Shown here one piece after another: positions 36,003 through 49,599 of a stretch of DNA of 64,000 bases. The translations under genes and the position numbers were made by a program. The DNA comes from Termitomyces sp. T153 (lineage: Eukaryota; Basidiomycota; Agaricomycetes; Agaricales; Lyophyllaceae): NCBI GenBank assembly GCA_018296165.2, contig JACKQL020000051.1, positions 1 to 64,000 on the forward strand, given 5' to 3'. How positions within the stretch are numbered: the stretch's first letter is position 1; every line of letters starts with the position of its first letter. The notes beneath the pieces are model-generated. The model made no database searches. It saw nothing but the letters and a program-made list of their open reading frames with translations, and had not been told where the DNA came from.

Positions 36003-36700
36003 CTACCACTGCCCTAGTGACACCTGAACCTACTCCCTTGTCCTCCTGTAACCCATCCATGGAGGAATGGGACCTGCAAGACACATGGATACTGGCTCTG
36101 ATCATATACAACTGCAAAAATCCTGTTAGTCTTAGAATCAAGATGGATGGAATGGCAGCTGAAGCCTAGGAGTCACTTACAAAGGCATATGGTGTAGTAT
36201 CAGATCTAGCTGCCATGAGTGCCAAAAACACTCTCTGTGCTACAAAATTTACAGATGGTGCTGATCTGCTGACCCACATTGTGGACCTCTGTACAAAATG
36301 GACAGATGGCATGGAAAAAGGTGCCACAATCACTGATGCCACTTTTCAATCCATCATCATGACTTCCCTCCTCAAGTTGTAGAACATTGTATTAGCCAGT
36401 ATATACTCTATGAAGATGTCTGCCAATCTTATTGCTGGACTTCTAGTCCACTGGGAACAGCTAAAAATGCAGAAGTCAGCTGCACCATCAGTCACTGCAC
36501 TACAGACAAGCACAAAACCTCAAAGGCCAAGACTTATTTGCACAAACCAAAATTGCAAGTGCAAAAGACACACCATTGAAAACTGCTACTGGCATTGTGG
36601 AGAAAAGAAGTGTCAGTTTCTGGCAAGTTTCTGAAACAGAGAGCAGGCACAGGTGTCACTTGTGGCACAAAATGTAAACCTTCCATTGCCATAAACATGG
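36003..36700 (+). mobile_element. Ty1/copia element, gag 3' part
   Basis: Gag resumes right after the target duplication, with MEEWDLQDTWILALI, GVVSDLAAMSA and SIYSMKMSANLIAGLLVHWEQL. A stop-interrupted C-terminal part has CKCKRHTIENCYWHCG, a decayed CCHC knuckle (36540-36610). Confidence 0.8.
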
Positions 36701-36779
36701 TGATTGCAAATCTGGCAACACATGTGTTGCAGATATCTTATGCCTTAGTGGCTGTGTGCATTCCCTGAGATACCAGAGC

Positions 36780-39700
36780 ATATATTAGTCAGAGCAATGC
36801 AATGGTACCAACTTTTGCAGACTCTGGCACAAGCAACCACTGTTTCATTGACAGGGGAGCCTTCTCTGAGTACATAGTACTTACTACACAGGAGGGGCAA
36901 GCAGCATCAACACTGTATGAAAAGAAGTCAATACCAAATACCATGGCATGATCAAGCTCATCTTTGAAAACACTCTCCACACCCCTGACTTGTCAGCAAA
37001 CCTGATCTCCATCAGAAAATTTGATTGTGCTGGTTTCTCTGTCACTTTTGTGGAAGGGAAAGCTGTGTTCAGGGACCCTGCCAGAAGAGAAATCCTTGTT
37101 GAATGTTAACATGGCAGAATGTACCTACTAGATGTGGTGGGTGGACACCCATCACCAAGAGCCATGATTGCTTCACCACTGAATCAACTAGTCAATCTGG
37201 ATGGTTGGCATAGGTGTTTTGGCCACGCAGGAGTGGACACTACACAAAGGCTGATGCAAAAAGGTTCTGTGGATGGGCTAGTGATAAAAGGCAATCTGGA
37301 AGTCAAGGGGATTTGTGAAGATTGTATATATGGGAAGCATACCTTGAGACCATATGACAGTGAACATAAGATTGAGAAAAACCCAAATGACTGCATATAT
37401 GTCAACTTGTGAGGCTCTGCATCAACAAAATCACTTAGTGGTGCTGTATACATAATGTTGATTACAGATGGAGCAACTTCAAGGCTCACAGGATACTTCT
37501 TCACATGTAAGAATGCCCTCACCACACTCATGGCATTCACCACATACCACATCAAATCCAAACCAAACCAGCTGTAAACTTCTGATAGTCCATATTGATG
37601 CAGGAAGGGAATGGCTAAATGAATAGTGGGAGAAGTAGTGTACAGAACACAGTATAATTTTTAAACCTGTTGTGCCTTACACTCACTCTCAGAATGGGTT
37701 CATTGAATGTGCAATTCACACCATTATTGAGGGGGTTTGCTGCATGCTTGCAGAAAGCAGATTACCAAAGGATCTGTAGGTGGAAGTGGCCACTACACAG
37801 ATCTATACACAAAACCTGCTGCTGTTGACACATCATGAGGGAATCCCAGAGGAGGACTGGACAGGTAGAAGGCAGAGTGTTGTGCACATTCTACCCTTTG
37901 GATGTATTGGCTTTGCAAAGTTCCCAAAGAATTGGTGCAATCCAAGCTTGAACATTGATCTATAAAGTGCAAAATGGTTGGATATGCAGGAGTAAGAGGG
38001 TACAGACTCTATGACTGTGCCACAAGAATGATCATTACTTCCCATGATGTGATCTTTGATGAGGGCACAGGCCACCAATCTCTCATGGTCATTGAGGAAG
38101 CTGACAATCTATTGGCATCTGACATGATCACCACTCCCATGCAATCTTCCAACACAGGTGTTCTTACACCCTGCCAACTAGTTGCTCCCCATATTTGTGG
38201 TGGAGCACCACTCCACCAACCACAGACACTTACTATTGAACCCAATCTGACAGCCAAGACTGACTCTGATGCAAATGCATCAAGACATGACACCACAACC
38301 CAGGGTCCAGGGGTATTGCATTGTTCAAACTGCCTCCAGAGTATCCCAGTGCAAGAGAAGCCTACATCACTACTCACACATGAATCATACTATTATCTTG
38401 CACTCTTATTGGGTACTGACAAGGAAAACAAGGTTTGTGCACCTACAACATATACAGAGGCCATGTGAAGGCTGGAGATATAGATGCCAGCAGTAGAAGA
38501 GGAGTTGCAGATGTTGGAAGAGAGGGGAGTGTGGTGCCTGGTGGATGAGTCAAAGGTTCTGACTGGGAAGAAGGTGACTGGGTGTAGATGGGTGTTTGTG
38601 AACAAATTTGATGCAGAGGGAAAGATTGTGAGGAGAAAAGCATGTTCAGTTGCCAAAAGATATTCTCAGGTACTAGGCAAGAACTACAATGAAACATACA
38701 CAGCTATTGTCTGACTCAAATTGCTTTGCATAACCATTGCCATCACCACTATGCTTGACCTAGAGATCTGGCAAGTGGACTTTGTGTCAGCATACCTCAG
38801 TAGTGTGCCTGATTTCTAGGTGTTTATGAACTTACCACCTGGGTTTTCAGGAGGGGAAGAAAAGAAAATGGAGCTCTTGAAAACTCTCTATGGATTGATG
38901 CAGGTTGGGAGAGATTGGTTCTGGACATTGGATGGAGCATACAAGGATCTGGGATATGACACATCACAAGCTGACCCATGCATTCAGGCAAAAAGACTGG
39001 GGGAGGAACACATCATTACCAACACTTACACCAATAACATCTTTGAAGCATCTTTGACAAGTGCTGGTGCAAAACTGGCAAAGCAAGAGTTGACAAACAT
39101 CTATGACATCAAAGACCTAGAGGAACTGTCCTTTATCCTAGGCATGGCCATCAAACAAGACCACAATGCAGGAACCATTTCTATATCCCAGCAGGCATAC
39201 CTCACATGAGTGCTCAAACAATTTGGAATGTCAGACTGCAATCCACACTCTACCCTCCTGCCAAATGGGATTTGACTCACCAAATCCATAAGCCCACAGA
39301 CTGTGGAACATCACTTAATGACCAACAAGCCATATAGAGAGGTGCTTGGCTCATTGATGTGGGCACAAGTCACAACTCAACCAGACTTATCTTTTGCTGT
39401 CAGGCTCCTAGCTCATTTCCAAACAAACCCTGGCCCTGCACACTGGAATGCTATGATACATGTGCTTGAGTATGTGAAGGGGTCCCTGGATCACAAGCTA
39501 GTCTATTCAAGGGAGCTAGGTGACAGGATCAAGTCTATGGAGTATGTAGATGCCAACTATGGAGGAGATCTCAACACCAGGAGATCAACAGCAGGGTATG
39601 TCTTCATGATGGTGGGCAGGGCAGTATTGTGGAGCTCCAAGTGCCAACATACTATGGCTCTTAGCACAACCAAAGCAGAGTATATGGGACTGACCCATGG

Positions 39701-40030
39701 AGCTCAACAGGCACTATGGATGTACAATTTCCTTGCCAAAGTAGACCTTGCTCAACCACTTCCAATGGACATTCACACAGACAATTGGTCATCTGTTGTG
39801 TTAGCCAAGTTGACCAAGGGCCACATGTGAGCTAAGCATATTGACATTTGCCACCACTATATTCATAAGCAAGTGTGTGAAGGAGACATCAGAATCATTC
39901 CAATTCCTTCCACCTGTCACAACCCACTCCTGGACCTCTGGACCTCTCCCCCTTCATCCCCACCTCCCTATGTTGCCAACATCTTTACAAAGCCTCTGCT
40001 GTGCACCACTCACAACTATTTCATTTTTTT
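36780..40030 (+). mobile_element. Ty1/copia element, pol (protease, integrase, RT, RNase H) remnant
   Basis: Domains appear in copia order (integrase before RT), across several frames with stops. Protease-like TFADSGTSNHCF lies near 36815. The GAG-pre-integrase zinc region is WHRCFGHAGVDT...CEDCIYGKH (37119-37412), followed by a decayed integrase core to ~37960. RVT_2 is at 38484-39209 (CRWVFVNKFDAEGK, FMNLPPGFSGGEEKK), with the expected YVDD replaced by YTNN. The RNase H region at 39303-39830 has PYREVLGSLMWAQ, YVDANYGGD and TKAEYMGLTHG. IFTKPL near 39985 marks the end. LTRs could not be delimited by eye. Confidence 0.85.
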
Positions 40031-41498
40031 GTTCTTATACAATGCTATTTCACCACAATATTTCATTTCAGTGTGGCTTTGCTACTGGTGTGTGTGGCTC
40101 AACTGCTGGCAACACTTTTTTCATATCATAGCATTCTGGATCCTTTTACCAAATTAGTGTATAAAAATGTTTTTATTAAGTCTAATGTGTTTTTTACATA
40201 TAGATCATCATACTGCTCTTGTCCTCACTAAGTGATCAGTGACCCATCATATGTAGACCTCAGATCTGCAGTGTGCTGCAACAGCCCATCCTTGATGGTA
40301 AGCTGAGACAAATCAAGCTGGCACCTAAATAAGTGAAGTTGTGCAGCCAAAATGAGTGGAATTGTGCCCACCAAAACTTGAAGGCACTATGTTTGGCTTG
40401 ATTCTCAATTGTCATGTAGCTTAAGTGCTTGCATATCATTGATACCAAAATTTGTGACATGACATACAAAGATTCATGACAAGCTTTACCAAGGTCACGG
40501 TGTAGTATGTATGTACATGTGTGAGAATCATCCAGTGACAGTGACAAGATCTTTACTCAGATATGATACTCTGCTTGTTGTAAATGGATGCTGTCCAACC
40601 TGGGATTTTTGGCATGACTGTTGGCTGTGTTCTTCTCCTTTTTCAAAGAAACTCACTGTCCCTGCACACTAGGAAATTGGCTCATTGCTTTTAGCTGGGG
40701 CCCAGATGAAGAGGTCGGGATTGGGTGGTCCAGCTGGAATTTGGTATTTGATGGTCATGGTCATCAAACCTTCGAAGTTATTTATACATATTGTTGTTGT
40801 CATTCTTGGTGCGCCGGCATAGTAGTTTCAAGGACCATTACATGGTGTTACGCCGTCTCTCATTAAAAGAGCCGACGAAATAAAAGTGCCTACTCAATAA
40901 ATAAAAAGAGAAAAGAATTGCTGAAAACTGTAAGCAATAGAAATGCCGAAAACTGTAGGCGGGAGAGTAACTTACAAAATACACTAATGATCCAGAAAAA
41001 GAACACTAGAAACAGATGCTTTTAGCAGCGTAGCGAGCAAAAGGATTGAGAGTCGCCCACGTCAGTGATCGATTACAATGATCGCAGTGATGGCCGCACT
41101 CGCCTTTTTACTGATGAGGTCGTAACGGCTTTGCGGGTACCACGATTCGTACAAGAATGAAGTGGCGTTAGCGTCATTTGTTGATTTTTGGCAAGTCCGT
41201 TCAGTTTTACCCTGCACCCCAGTTCACAACTAAAATCTTCAGTCTACGCGTAACAACATTTTAAGAGTGAAATTTGAAAGCCGATGAAAGCAGGCTAAAC
41301 TTCGAGCCGAAAGTATGATATTACTAATGATTATTTTTCCCTGACATGGTTGAACGACACAAACGATATCATCATAGCAAAGGATGTACGGATTATATAG
41401 GTGGAGATCATTACAGTCTCCTCACGATATACACCAAAATGATTGAGAACAAAAAACAAGGATGAGCAAGTCCAAAAATCCAAAATCCTAGATTGATC
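40031..41498. other. Transition from repeat block to ACS gene
   Basis: CpG stays rare up to ~40790, then returns abruptly. No gene is recognised. A 32-base segment at 41112-41143 recurs inverted at 60476-60507 (listed separately). The 3' UTR of acetyl-CoA synthetase should end near 41400-41498. Confidence 0.45.
41112..41143 (+). repeat. Dispersed inverted repeat, left copy
   Basis: 32 identical bases in reverse complement at 60476-60507, with weaker similarity continuing (GATGAAG...GTGGCG). Both copies lie in CpG-normal DNA just outside the transposon blocks. Confidence 0.8.
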
Positions 41499-43924
41499 CT
41501 ACGAGCACTCCACGACCTTCTTCTTAATGACGTCAACGACGCCGGGCTCCGCCACAGTGCTCAGGTCTCCAAGCTGATCACCCTCCCCTGCAACGATCTT
41601 GCGCATAATACGGCGCATGATCTTTTTACATTAACATCAGTCCAGGTAGACATAAAAGAAACATAAGGATGAGAACGCACCTTGCCGGAACGCGTCTTTG
41701 GCAGATCACTGACAATATAGATCTTCTTCGGCGCGGCAAACGGCCCGATAACCTTGCGTACCTGCAACACGAGCTCCCTTGCAAGATCCGCCTCGTTGTT
41801 CGCATCATACGTGAACTCCCTGACAACAGAAAGTGTCAAGGCCGATTCCCATAGAGGCAGAGGAGAACATACGGCTTGAGCGTGACGAACGCATACACGG
41901 CTTGTCCCGTGAGTTCATCTGCCGTTCCAATGACAGCTGTCTCGGCGACACCCTTGTGCATGATAAGCGCCGACTCAATTTCCGCTGTTGACAGACGATG
42001 GCCTGAGACGTTAATCACATCTAATATCTATCATCAGAATACCTCCCGAATGCTTGGAGGTGTAGAGGATTAGAAACATACCATCAACACGACCCTTAAT
42101 CCAGATATATCCATGCTCATCGCGTGCCGCGCCGTCACCAGTATAGAAAAGCCCAGGATACGGCTACGCCGCGATCAATTGATCAGCACCTCACCCAAAG
42201 AGTTAACAACCCAATACACACCTTCATATACGTCTCAATATACCTCTTATGATCTCTCCAAATCGTCCTCGCCACACTTGGCCATGGCTTTTTGATCGCC
42301 AAGATACCTTCAACACCCTCCCCATTCCCTTCGACCTCCATTCCAGTCAGCGGATCCAGCAACGCCGGCTCAATACCAAAGAAAGGCACCGTCGCTGAAC
42401 CAGGCTTCGTCTCGACCGCACCAGGGAAGGGCGTAACGACGATACTACCCGTCTCAGTCTGCCAGAACGTGTCAACGATCGCGCACTGGCCTCGTCCGAC
42501 GTGGTCATTGTACCAGTGCCATGCTTCAGGGTTAATCGGTTCGCCGACGCTGCCGAGCACACGCAGGGACTTGAGAGAATACGGCTCGACGTGGTGGGAA
42601 CCGAGACGGCGGAGGAGACGGATGGCGGTGGGGGCGGAGTAGAATTGGGTGAGTTGGTGTCTGTCGACGGTCTCCCAGTAGCGAGAGGGGGTGGGATATA
42701 CGGGTGTCGACTCGAAGACAGTAGTAGTAACACCATTTGCCAAAGGGCCGTAGATGATGTAGCTGGAACGCCGTTAGAAGAAATAGCGAAAACAAGCGAA
42801 AATGGAGCAACATACGTATGACCAGTAATCCAGCCGATATCGGCCATGCAAGCGAAGCGGTCATCGGGGTGAACGTCGAATACATACTTAACAGTAAGCG
42901 CAGCACCGAGGAGGTATCCACCTGTAGTATGGACGACACCCTTTGGTTTTCCTGTCGAACCGGATGTCTGTCAAACAGGAAACTGTCAATCAGGTATTCA
43001 GATCAAAAAAGATTTAAGAAGCACAGCATACGTAGAGAATAAACAAAGGGTCCTCAGCCGCCATGACTTCGGGAGGGCAGTAGCTGGGCACCTTGTCAAC
43101 TTCTTCGTGCCACCAGAGGTCTCGTCCTGATGTCCACGGGACCTGCTTTCCCGTCCTCTTGAACACCAGGACCTTCTCGACTAACGGGCACTCCTTGAGC
43201 GCCGCATCGACAATAGCCTTGGTCGCGATGGTCTTTCCACCGCGCCTTCCCTCATCGGAGGTGATAACAACGCGAGACGAACAATCTTGCACGCGATCAC
43301 GAAGAGACTCCGCCGAGAAGCCGGCGAAAACGACAGAATGAATAGCACCTATTCTAGCACAGGCGAGGAAGGCAGCAACGGCGTGCCAGGTCATTGGGAG
43401 GTATACTGAGACAGTATCACCCTTCTTGACACCGAGTCCTTTCAAAACATTGGCGACGCTGGACACTTCGCGAAGGAGTTCCGCATAAGTGACCTCACGT
43501 CCTTCGCCGGGCTCGTCGGCCTCGTAAATGATCGCAGCCTGTTTGAAGTTAGCTGGGGTCAGCAGCGAAGAATACATAACCACACTTTGTTGGGATGTTT
43601 GTACGCCCATCGGTCTACACAGTTGTAAGAAGCGTTAAGACCGCCTTCAGGGAACCAGACGATGTCTCCCGTCTCGAATCCACCAGACCGAACGGTTTGG
43701 AAGGGGCGATCCCAGTGGAGAGTCTCACGGGCAATCTAAAGCTTATTAGGATCACCCAGTGATACTATCTACACACGGACCTTTGCCCACCACTCGTCAG
43801 AGCCCTCACCTACGGTAGCTGCATGGGCTGCCTTGTAGGCATGGATGTCTGGACCGACGTGAGGCGTCCTTGTGCCAGCAGTAACGCGGGATGCGACAGG
43901 GAATTTGGGGACTGACTCAGCCAT
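41499..43924 (-). CDS. Acetyl-CoA synthetase (AMP-forming)
   Basis: Converts acetate, ATP and CoA to acetyl-CoA via acetyl-AMP, in cytosol and nucleus; feeds lipid synthesis and histone acetylation and supports growth on acetate or ethanol. Nine exons: 43781-43924, 43586-43735, 43032-43538, 42816-42967, 42222-42762, 42082-42163, 41873-42020, 41681-41819, 41499-41621; 661 aa, the normal length. Motifs: [27 protein letters not shown] (268-277), [55 protein letters not shown] and PKTRSGKIMRR with the conserved catalytic lysine K621 just before the last intron. The start gives MAESVPKFP; an upstream in-frame ATG adds an unlikely hydrophobic stretch. No stops or frame breaks: an intact gene between two transposon blocks. 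No peroxisomal or mitochondrial signal is evident. Confidence 0.96.
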
Positions 43925-45900
43925 GGGTATGTAGAGAATCAATGAGGAAAGGTATTTTATAACTAGGTGAGGCAAATAGGGGCAAATGGAAACTATCGAT
44001 CGCATCTGATCGTGATTGCTTGTCATTGTGCCTCTCCGTCCATCTCCGTCTACTTAAAGGCACTGAGCATTACGCTCTCGCGACGAATCACTTGGCCCGA
44101 CCCCAACGGATCCATCATCTACTCACCAGCATGCCCAGAAATCAACCAGCCTATCGTATCCGATATTGAAGGGAAACCCAAGCTCACAAACAATGCATTT
44201 CAATCAATTCATTCACCATATGTGCCTATCGTTTGTGGGGAGCACGAGTCGGCATCCCTTACTTCGTCATATACCGCCCTTCTCGGGCACAACTGATGCA
44301 AATGCAATAATTACTCGAGGATAGAGGATATCGATCAGTTCAATGGCGTCCTTGATGCCGGGCTCTAACCCTACGACACTTCCACATGGTCTTAATTGCT
44401 TGGGAACGAATTATGCCTTTTGGATTTTCCTTCTTGGCTCAAAAACAGTTCAAGGGCAGAGTAAAGCCTCAAGCTTCAAGACCTCAAGCTCAAGCATGTC
44501 TACGGTTCTACGTCAGATGTAAAGTCCACCCATGGTACGGAAGCGGAAGCTTTAAACACCAACTCTCAGATTTGGCATGACGGGTACACGCGATTCTTCT
44601 GTGTTTTGGCCGAGTTCCATTTCTACTGTACATGTAACACATGACACAGCCGAGCGTCAAAATTAGCTACGAATGGGTGTAGGATTTTTTCTCAAGCTAG
44701 ACGCTATCTATATATCTGTGTCATTATATGTACAAAAGGGAAGATCCTATTCGCGCCACGACTCAGAAAAAGTTGTTCCAATCTCTATGTCAATCCAGAT
44801 TCTCTGTATCAGTGTGAAAGCTAATCACAGCATCGAAAAGTTCCGTCTCTCGTTCTCCAAGGCAGCACGCATCGGTAGTAACTATTCATGCCTTCGGGCT
44901 TTGTACATACATTCACATCAAAATGCTCAAGAGTTCTCTTGAATTTGGGCATTTCTCAACTAAAGTCAGAGGTAGAAGCCACATCAAAAAGATCTTCTTG
45001 CATGATCTGAAGCACTTAACATGGCCTCAACTCGACTGTCCTGGAGTATCATGCCTTTGATATGGACCAGCCATATGCATGTCAATTGGAAGAGCTTTGT
45101 GTGCCAGACATGCCTGGAGTAATTTTAGTCCCTTGCCTACTACCCTCGATCAATATTTACAAAAAATTCATAAACCAGTACGGTATCAATGATGTATTTA
45201 GTCTATTTATGACCAAAATCAAGCCTTAATCTGGCCCTTAAATAGCCACTCTCATACCCGATAGCCCTCTTATTAACCGATACTTTCTAGCTTCCACGAA
45301 AAGGCCATCGGTTATGAGAAGTTTGACTGTATTAGAAACATCAACTACCAGCATTAGTAGGCTGGTATGTGTAAGGACTAGTAATCTATCATACAGTAGC
45401 AGGACGTTGTGCCCAAAATGTATTATTTTGGGATGGACCAGCAAGGTTGTTGTATGTCGTAAGGTTTTTTGGGGCAGTAAATGTGTCAGAATGAAAGTTC
45501 ATAGTCTTGAGAGCACTTCAGGCGGCAGCGCTCCATGAAACACGACAAAGAAGCTTAAATGAAGTAAGGCAAGACGCAGCCCGTGTTGTGGCCTTCCAAC
45601 GGAATCGACAAGTGTGAAAACACTGTTGAACATCTTCGACGAGGGGACGACAACAAGAACACATCTTGACTCACGGCAAACTTGAATCACCTCAGGTAGT
45701 TATATTGACTCTATATTCAAACAATGCTAGTATTATAAATGGGCTGTTCTTGAGGAAACCTTTTTTGCCTGACCAAAGGGTACTCCGAGCTACAAGAGAT
45801 CAACAGTATGTACGTGAAGAGAAACCAGTTGCCATGCCACCCCTGGACAGCTATGTATGGCCAACTTGTTGTGGTAAGTACTATATCATTTTGATCATGC
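43925..45900. other. Upstream region of ACS, no gene recognised
   Basis: About 2 kb of CpG-normal DNA that must include the ACS promoter. Short frames only (for example 44673-44942 plus and 45666-45941 plus), none protein-like to me. No tRNA or other RNA gene seen. Confidence 0.4.
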
Positions 45901-47590
45901 TTCCGTGGGCAGTCTGGTTCTCTGCTTTTATGTTATACTAGATAATAAGGTATCAAATAGATATACTACAAGGTGAGTCACACGCAATGGATATGAGGAT
46001 AAATTATAACAGCCTGACAAAAAACTGAAGTCAAAAGTGTCACATTGGCAATCGTTGGGACAGCCATGACCTAACCATTTGTGGTTGCCAGCAACTTGGC
46101 ACACAATGCAATGTATGCTGTCAATGTGCTTGATGTCACACTCTGACAACTATCAGGACAATCCCCCATCTGTAGAGTGCAATTCTCTGCAGATTTCTAC
46201 TTCTTTTGTGCACATTATATATAACATATAGACAAAGATTTCCTGACACTTTTACACCCAGAACCTTGCTTACAATGAGTACTGAGCATAAGTTTGTCAC
46301 AAACTTGGACTGACCCATTTTTGACACATTTCCTTTCATATTTCAAGCTCCTCATGATAAAACTCCTTCCTGCTTGAGACACAGCTAGAGTACATATTAT
46401 AAATAGGCTATTAAAATTTTGAGTCAATCTGACATGATACAGGTCAATTTGTCTCAATGACATGCTTGCCCCAAGCAGTGTCATTACACTGTATTCTTTA
46501 TCTTGCCCATTTTGTTTCTGCTCCGAAGTGAAGGCACCAGCCCAAGCCAGCTGCTAGTAGTGAGTACAACTTGGTATGGCTACCATCTCATCTCCTCTAG
46601 ATAATCCATCTTCATCAGTAGGATTTGATTGACTGCTTAGATACAAAAGTACCACTGAACTTCAACATACTAATAGCCTTCCAGCTCTATGAAAACTATC
46701 TGCCATCAAATAAACAACCATTATCTTTCACCTGAACTATCACCCTGCATATGCACATCAAGGTACTTCCCTTAAAGAATATGCTGATATCCTTTACAAA
46801 ATTTTTCAATGAAAGGTAGAGTTGCTGTTTCTATCCTATGTGCTTCTGCACACTGCCAGCTATACAAGTTGCCTCATGCCCATTGTGCTCAGGATCAGAT
46901 GATATGTCAGAATCTTGCCACTCCTTGCCAAACCCTCATTTCACCAGACATTGATATCAATCTTGACCTCCTATGCTCATGCCTAAACTAACAATTGTAT
47001 TGACAGATGTGTACATGTCACCTTTTTTTCTACTGCCTTTTAAATCTGCTACACAGAAGTAATCCTTGTCTGATTTGAAGTCAGTAGTATTAAGAAACTC
47101 AGTGGTGCCCACTGGCATATTTGTTGTGCATTGAATCATGATCTTTCTTTTCTGGGTTACATATACCTGTCAAGAAAAATACAAGATTACACTTTCCCAA
47201 TAATCATCAAAGCCTACATGCTCTGTCCAATCCTGTTGTGTTGTGATTAGGCTGGTTGGCTGAAATTACCCTATGGAAACTGAGTCTGTTGATGACCTGT
47301 GCTAGAAACTATCTTCTGACCTCATGTCCTCCTGTATGACTCAACACATTCACTTCATCAATTTTGATACAGTTGTGGACAAGCAAACTTGTCAAATTTG
47401 ATATCTTGGCTATAAATATTTTTTGTACAAAACTGAGTACACCACAATGTTCAGAATAGCAAAATACATCAAAAAGCACATCTCCAAAGTTTTTCCAATG
47501 AGAAAAAGTGCATGGCTAATTTTTTGGGCAATTTCAACACCCCTCAAGGGGCTAGACTGGAGGAGCCAGGGCTTTGATATGTATGAGAGC
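45901..47590. other. CpG-depleted unassigned repeat DNA
   Basis: CpG becomes rare from about 45930 on. No retroelement domain is recognisable in either strand here. It lies directly downstream (in minus orientation) of the gag relic, where protease and RT would be expected. Confidence 0.4.
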
Positions 47591-47595
47591 AGCCC

Positions 47596-49595
47596 TCAAG
47601 AAGTGACATTGGGGGCTAAGTTGCACTTGGAGGTGATGGCATTGCAGAACTGATTGTGAATGTCTGAAAAAAGTGAGTACAATTCACCAACTGAAACAGT
47701 AACCTTGGTCTGAAGGACACAATCAAAAACTGCCTTGGTCTGTTCAATGTCATAGATTTGGGGCATCATTCTGTAAGAACCATCTTGGCACTTGGCAGGT
47801 GTGGCAAAGTTACAAGTGTTGAGTGGGACATAGTGATTGGGGATACCAGAGAATGGATGCAAGGGTGGCTGAGCATTGCTAGCACTAGCAACAGGTGCAG
47901 AGGTGGCTGGATGGGGGATTGGTTCCAGTGCTTTATCCACAATGGGAGTGCTAGGAACACCAGGAGCTGGAGCAAGAGCAGCAGGAGGAGCTGGGTGGTA
48001 TTCTTTAGCATGGGGGATTTCTACACTGTCAAAAATGTCAGGGCATTGCAAAGCCATCAATTCCCTGTCTAGCAACTCAATGCATTCCTCACAAGAGAGA
48101 GGCCTGGGTCCATTACGGTCCAAGTGCAAAACTTCATGGATTAAGGTCTGATGTGAAGCCAGCTCTGTATCCAGGTCAGCATTGCCTGTCAAGCATCCTG
48201 TAGCAAGTTGTCCTGGGTTGTATTTGTGCCATTTGTCAATGCACTCTATGTATAAGCACTTGCTGCAGTAGTTGGGGATCATAGTGCTAGAGGGCAGCAC
48301 CACCTTTCCTTTAGCACTGTGATGACATTTTCCTTGCTGAATGTGATGTTCCAGCCAGAGGCAGCAACTACAAACCATAGTATGACCAGTCTCACCACAG
48401 AGGTAGCACTCATCTGAGAAGGCACAAAGATGGTCAGTGGCACCAGTGCTGAGCAAAAGCCCACAGAGGTAGAGGCATTGTTGGCAGGTTCTGACTTAAC
48501 AACAGGTGGGGACATAGCAACAACAGCAGCTGGGACTAGACCAGGACAAGATGTGGTAGATGTGGTGGTAGCAACAGATTTAGAGGTGCTAGTGTTGGTA
48601 CCCTTCAATATATACTTAGCACCTTCAAATATGCTCTTTACATTGTGAGGGTTGTCAGGATGGTGGTCCAGCATGGTGATTTCAAGGCAGTGGATGATTT
48701 TGGACCATAGCAACATTGGAATGCCCTGCTGGAAGAGGCAGGCAACATTCCTCATTTCTGTAGAGCTTGCCATTAGTCAATAGCCATCTAGCAATAGGCT
48801 GGAGGTCATGATAATAATCTGAGAATCTGCTGAGGGTGGAGAGGCTGCTAGAGAAAGTCTGGGTTACAAGTCATTCAAGGTTGCCAAGAGTATACTGAGC
48901 TGTTTTTCCAGTGCCAGGATAGAGGTGCATCACTGCAGCTTTCCATTCATGATAAATGTAGCAATGCTCCTCAGCAGCACTCGCAGGTACAAAAGAGTTG
49001 CAAAATTCAGGTATGCCAAGCCAAGTTTCTCCTGTATTGTAAGAGATATAGCACACTGCATACTCCTTTTTCTGAGTTTCATCAACTATGCCACAGTTTC
49101 CAAACAAGTATTCAAGTTTGTAAAAGTATTCTGCTAGCTTTCAAGGACAGAACTCATCCCACTTAGGGCAGTAGAGTCATTGTGTAGCAGCATACACAGG
49201 CAGCACACCAGACATTCATTGTCTGCCATAGCAATTGCTGAATTAAGTGTTGGAAGGGGGATTGGTGAAGATGGTAGCTGGTAGAGTTCTGGAAAAAAAG
49301 TGGGTGAATCAAGGGGTATTAGTGGTGAAAGTAGAGCTTGGAGAAAGCTAAGTATGTGGCCTACTAGAAAGAGGTTGTTGATTTTGTTGATGAAGAGGGA
49401 GTTATGTGTGGCACTAAGTTTTTCAGCAAGGTTATGGGGTGCAGGAGTTGGTGGGGATGGGGGCAGAGTCAAAGGGTCAATAAATGGGTTAAACTGGCAA
49501 GGCGCTGGAGTAAAACACAAGCAACAAAAGGCTTGTGCACAGGTTTCTAGTCTTACCCTCACAGTGGGCTCCAAAATAATGACATCCATTGCCAC
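47596..49595 (-). pseudogene. Ty3/gypsy-type gag relic
   Basis: Three overlapping minus frames (49134-49595, 48279-48773, 47596-48456) are fragments of one gag-like polyprotein. The C-terminal frame has ECYLCGETGHTMVC, a knuckle with decayed spacing, followed by QGKCHHSAKGKVVLPSS and IDKWHKYNPGQL, a segment typical of gypsy gags in mushroom genomes, and near its end KVTVSVGELYSLFSDI. Protease and RT do not follow, so the element is truncated. CpG-poor. Assignment of family is from pattern memory, not a search. Confidence 0.65.
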
Positions 49596-49599
49596 CTAG

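Noticed and set aside
43925..44026. ACS start at an upstream ATG (44026)
   Set aside because: It adds a hydrophobic stretch not expected in the cytosolic enzyme; MAESVPKFP fits known starts better.
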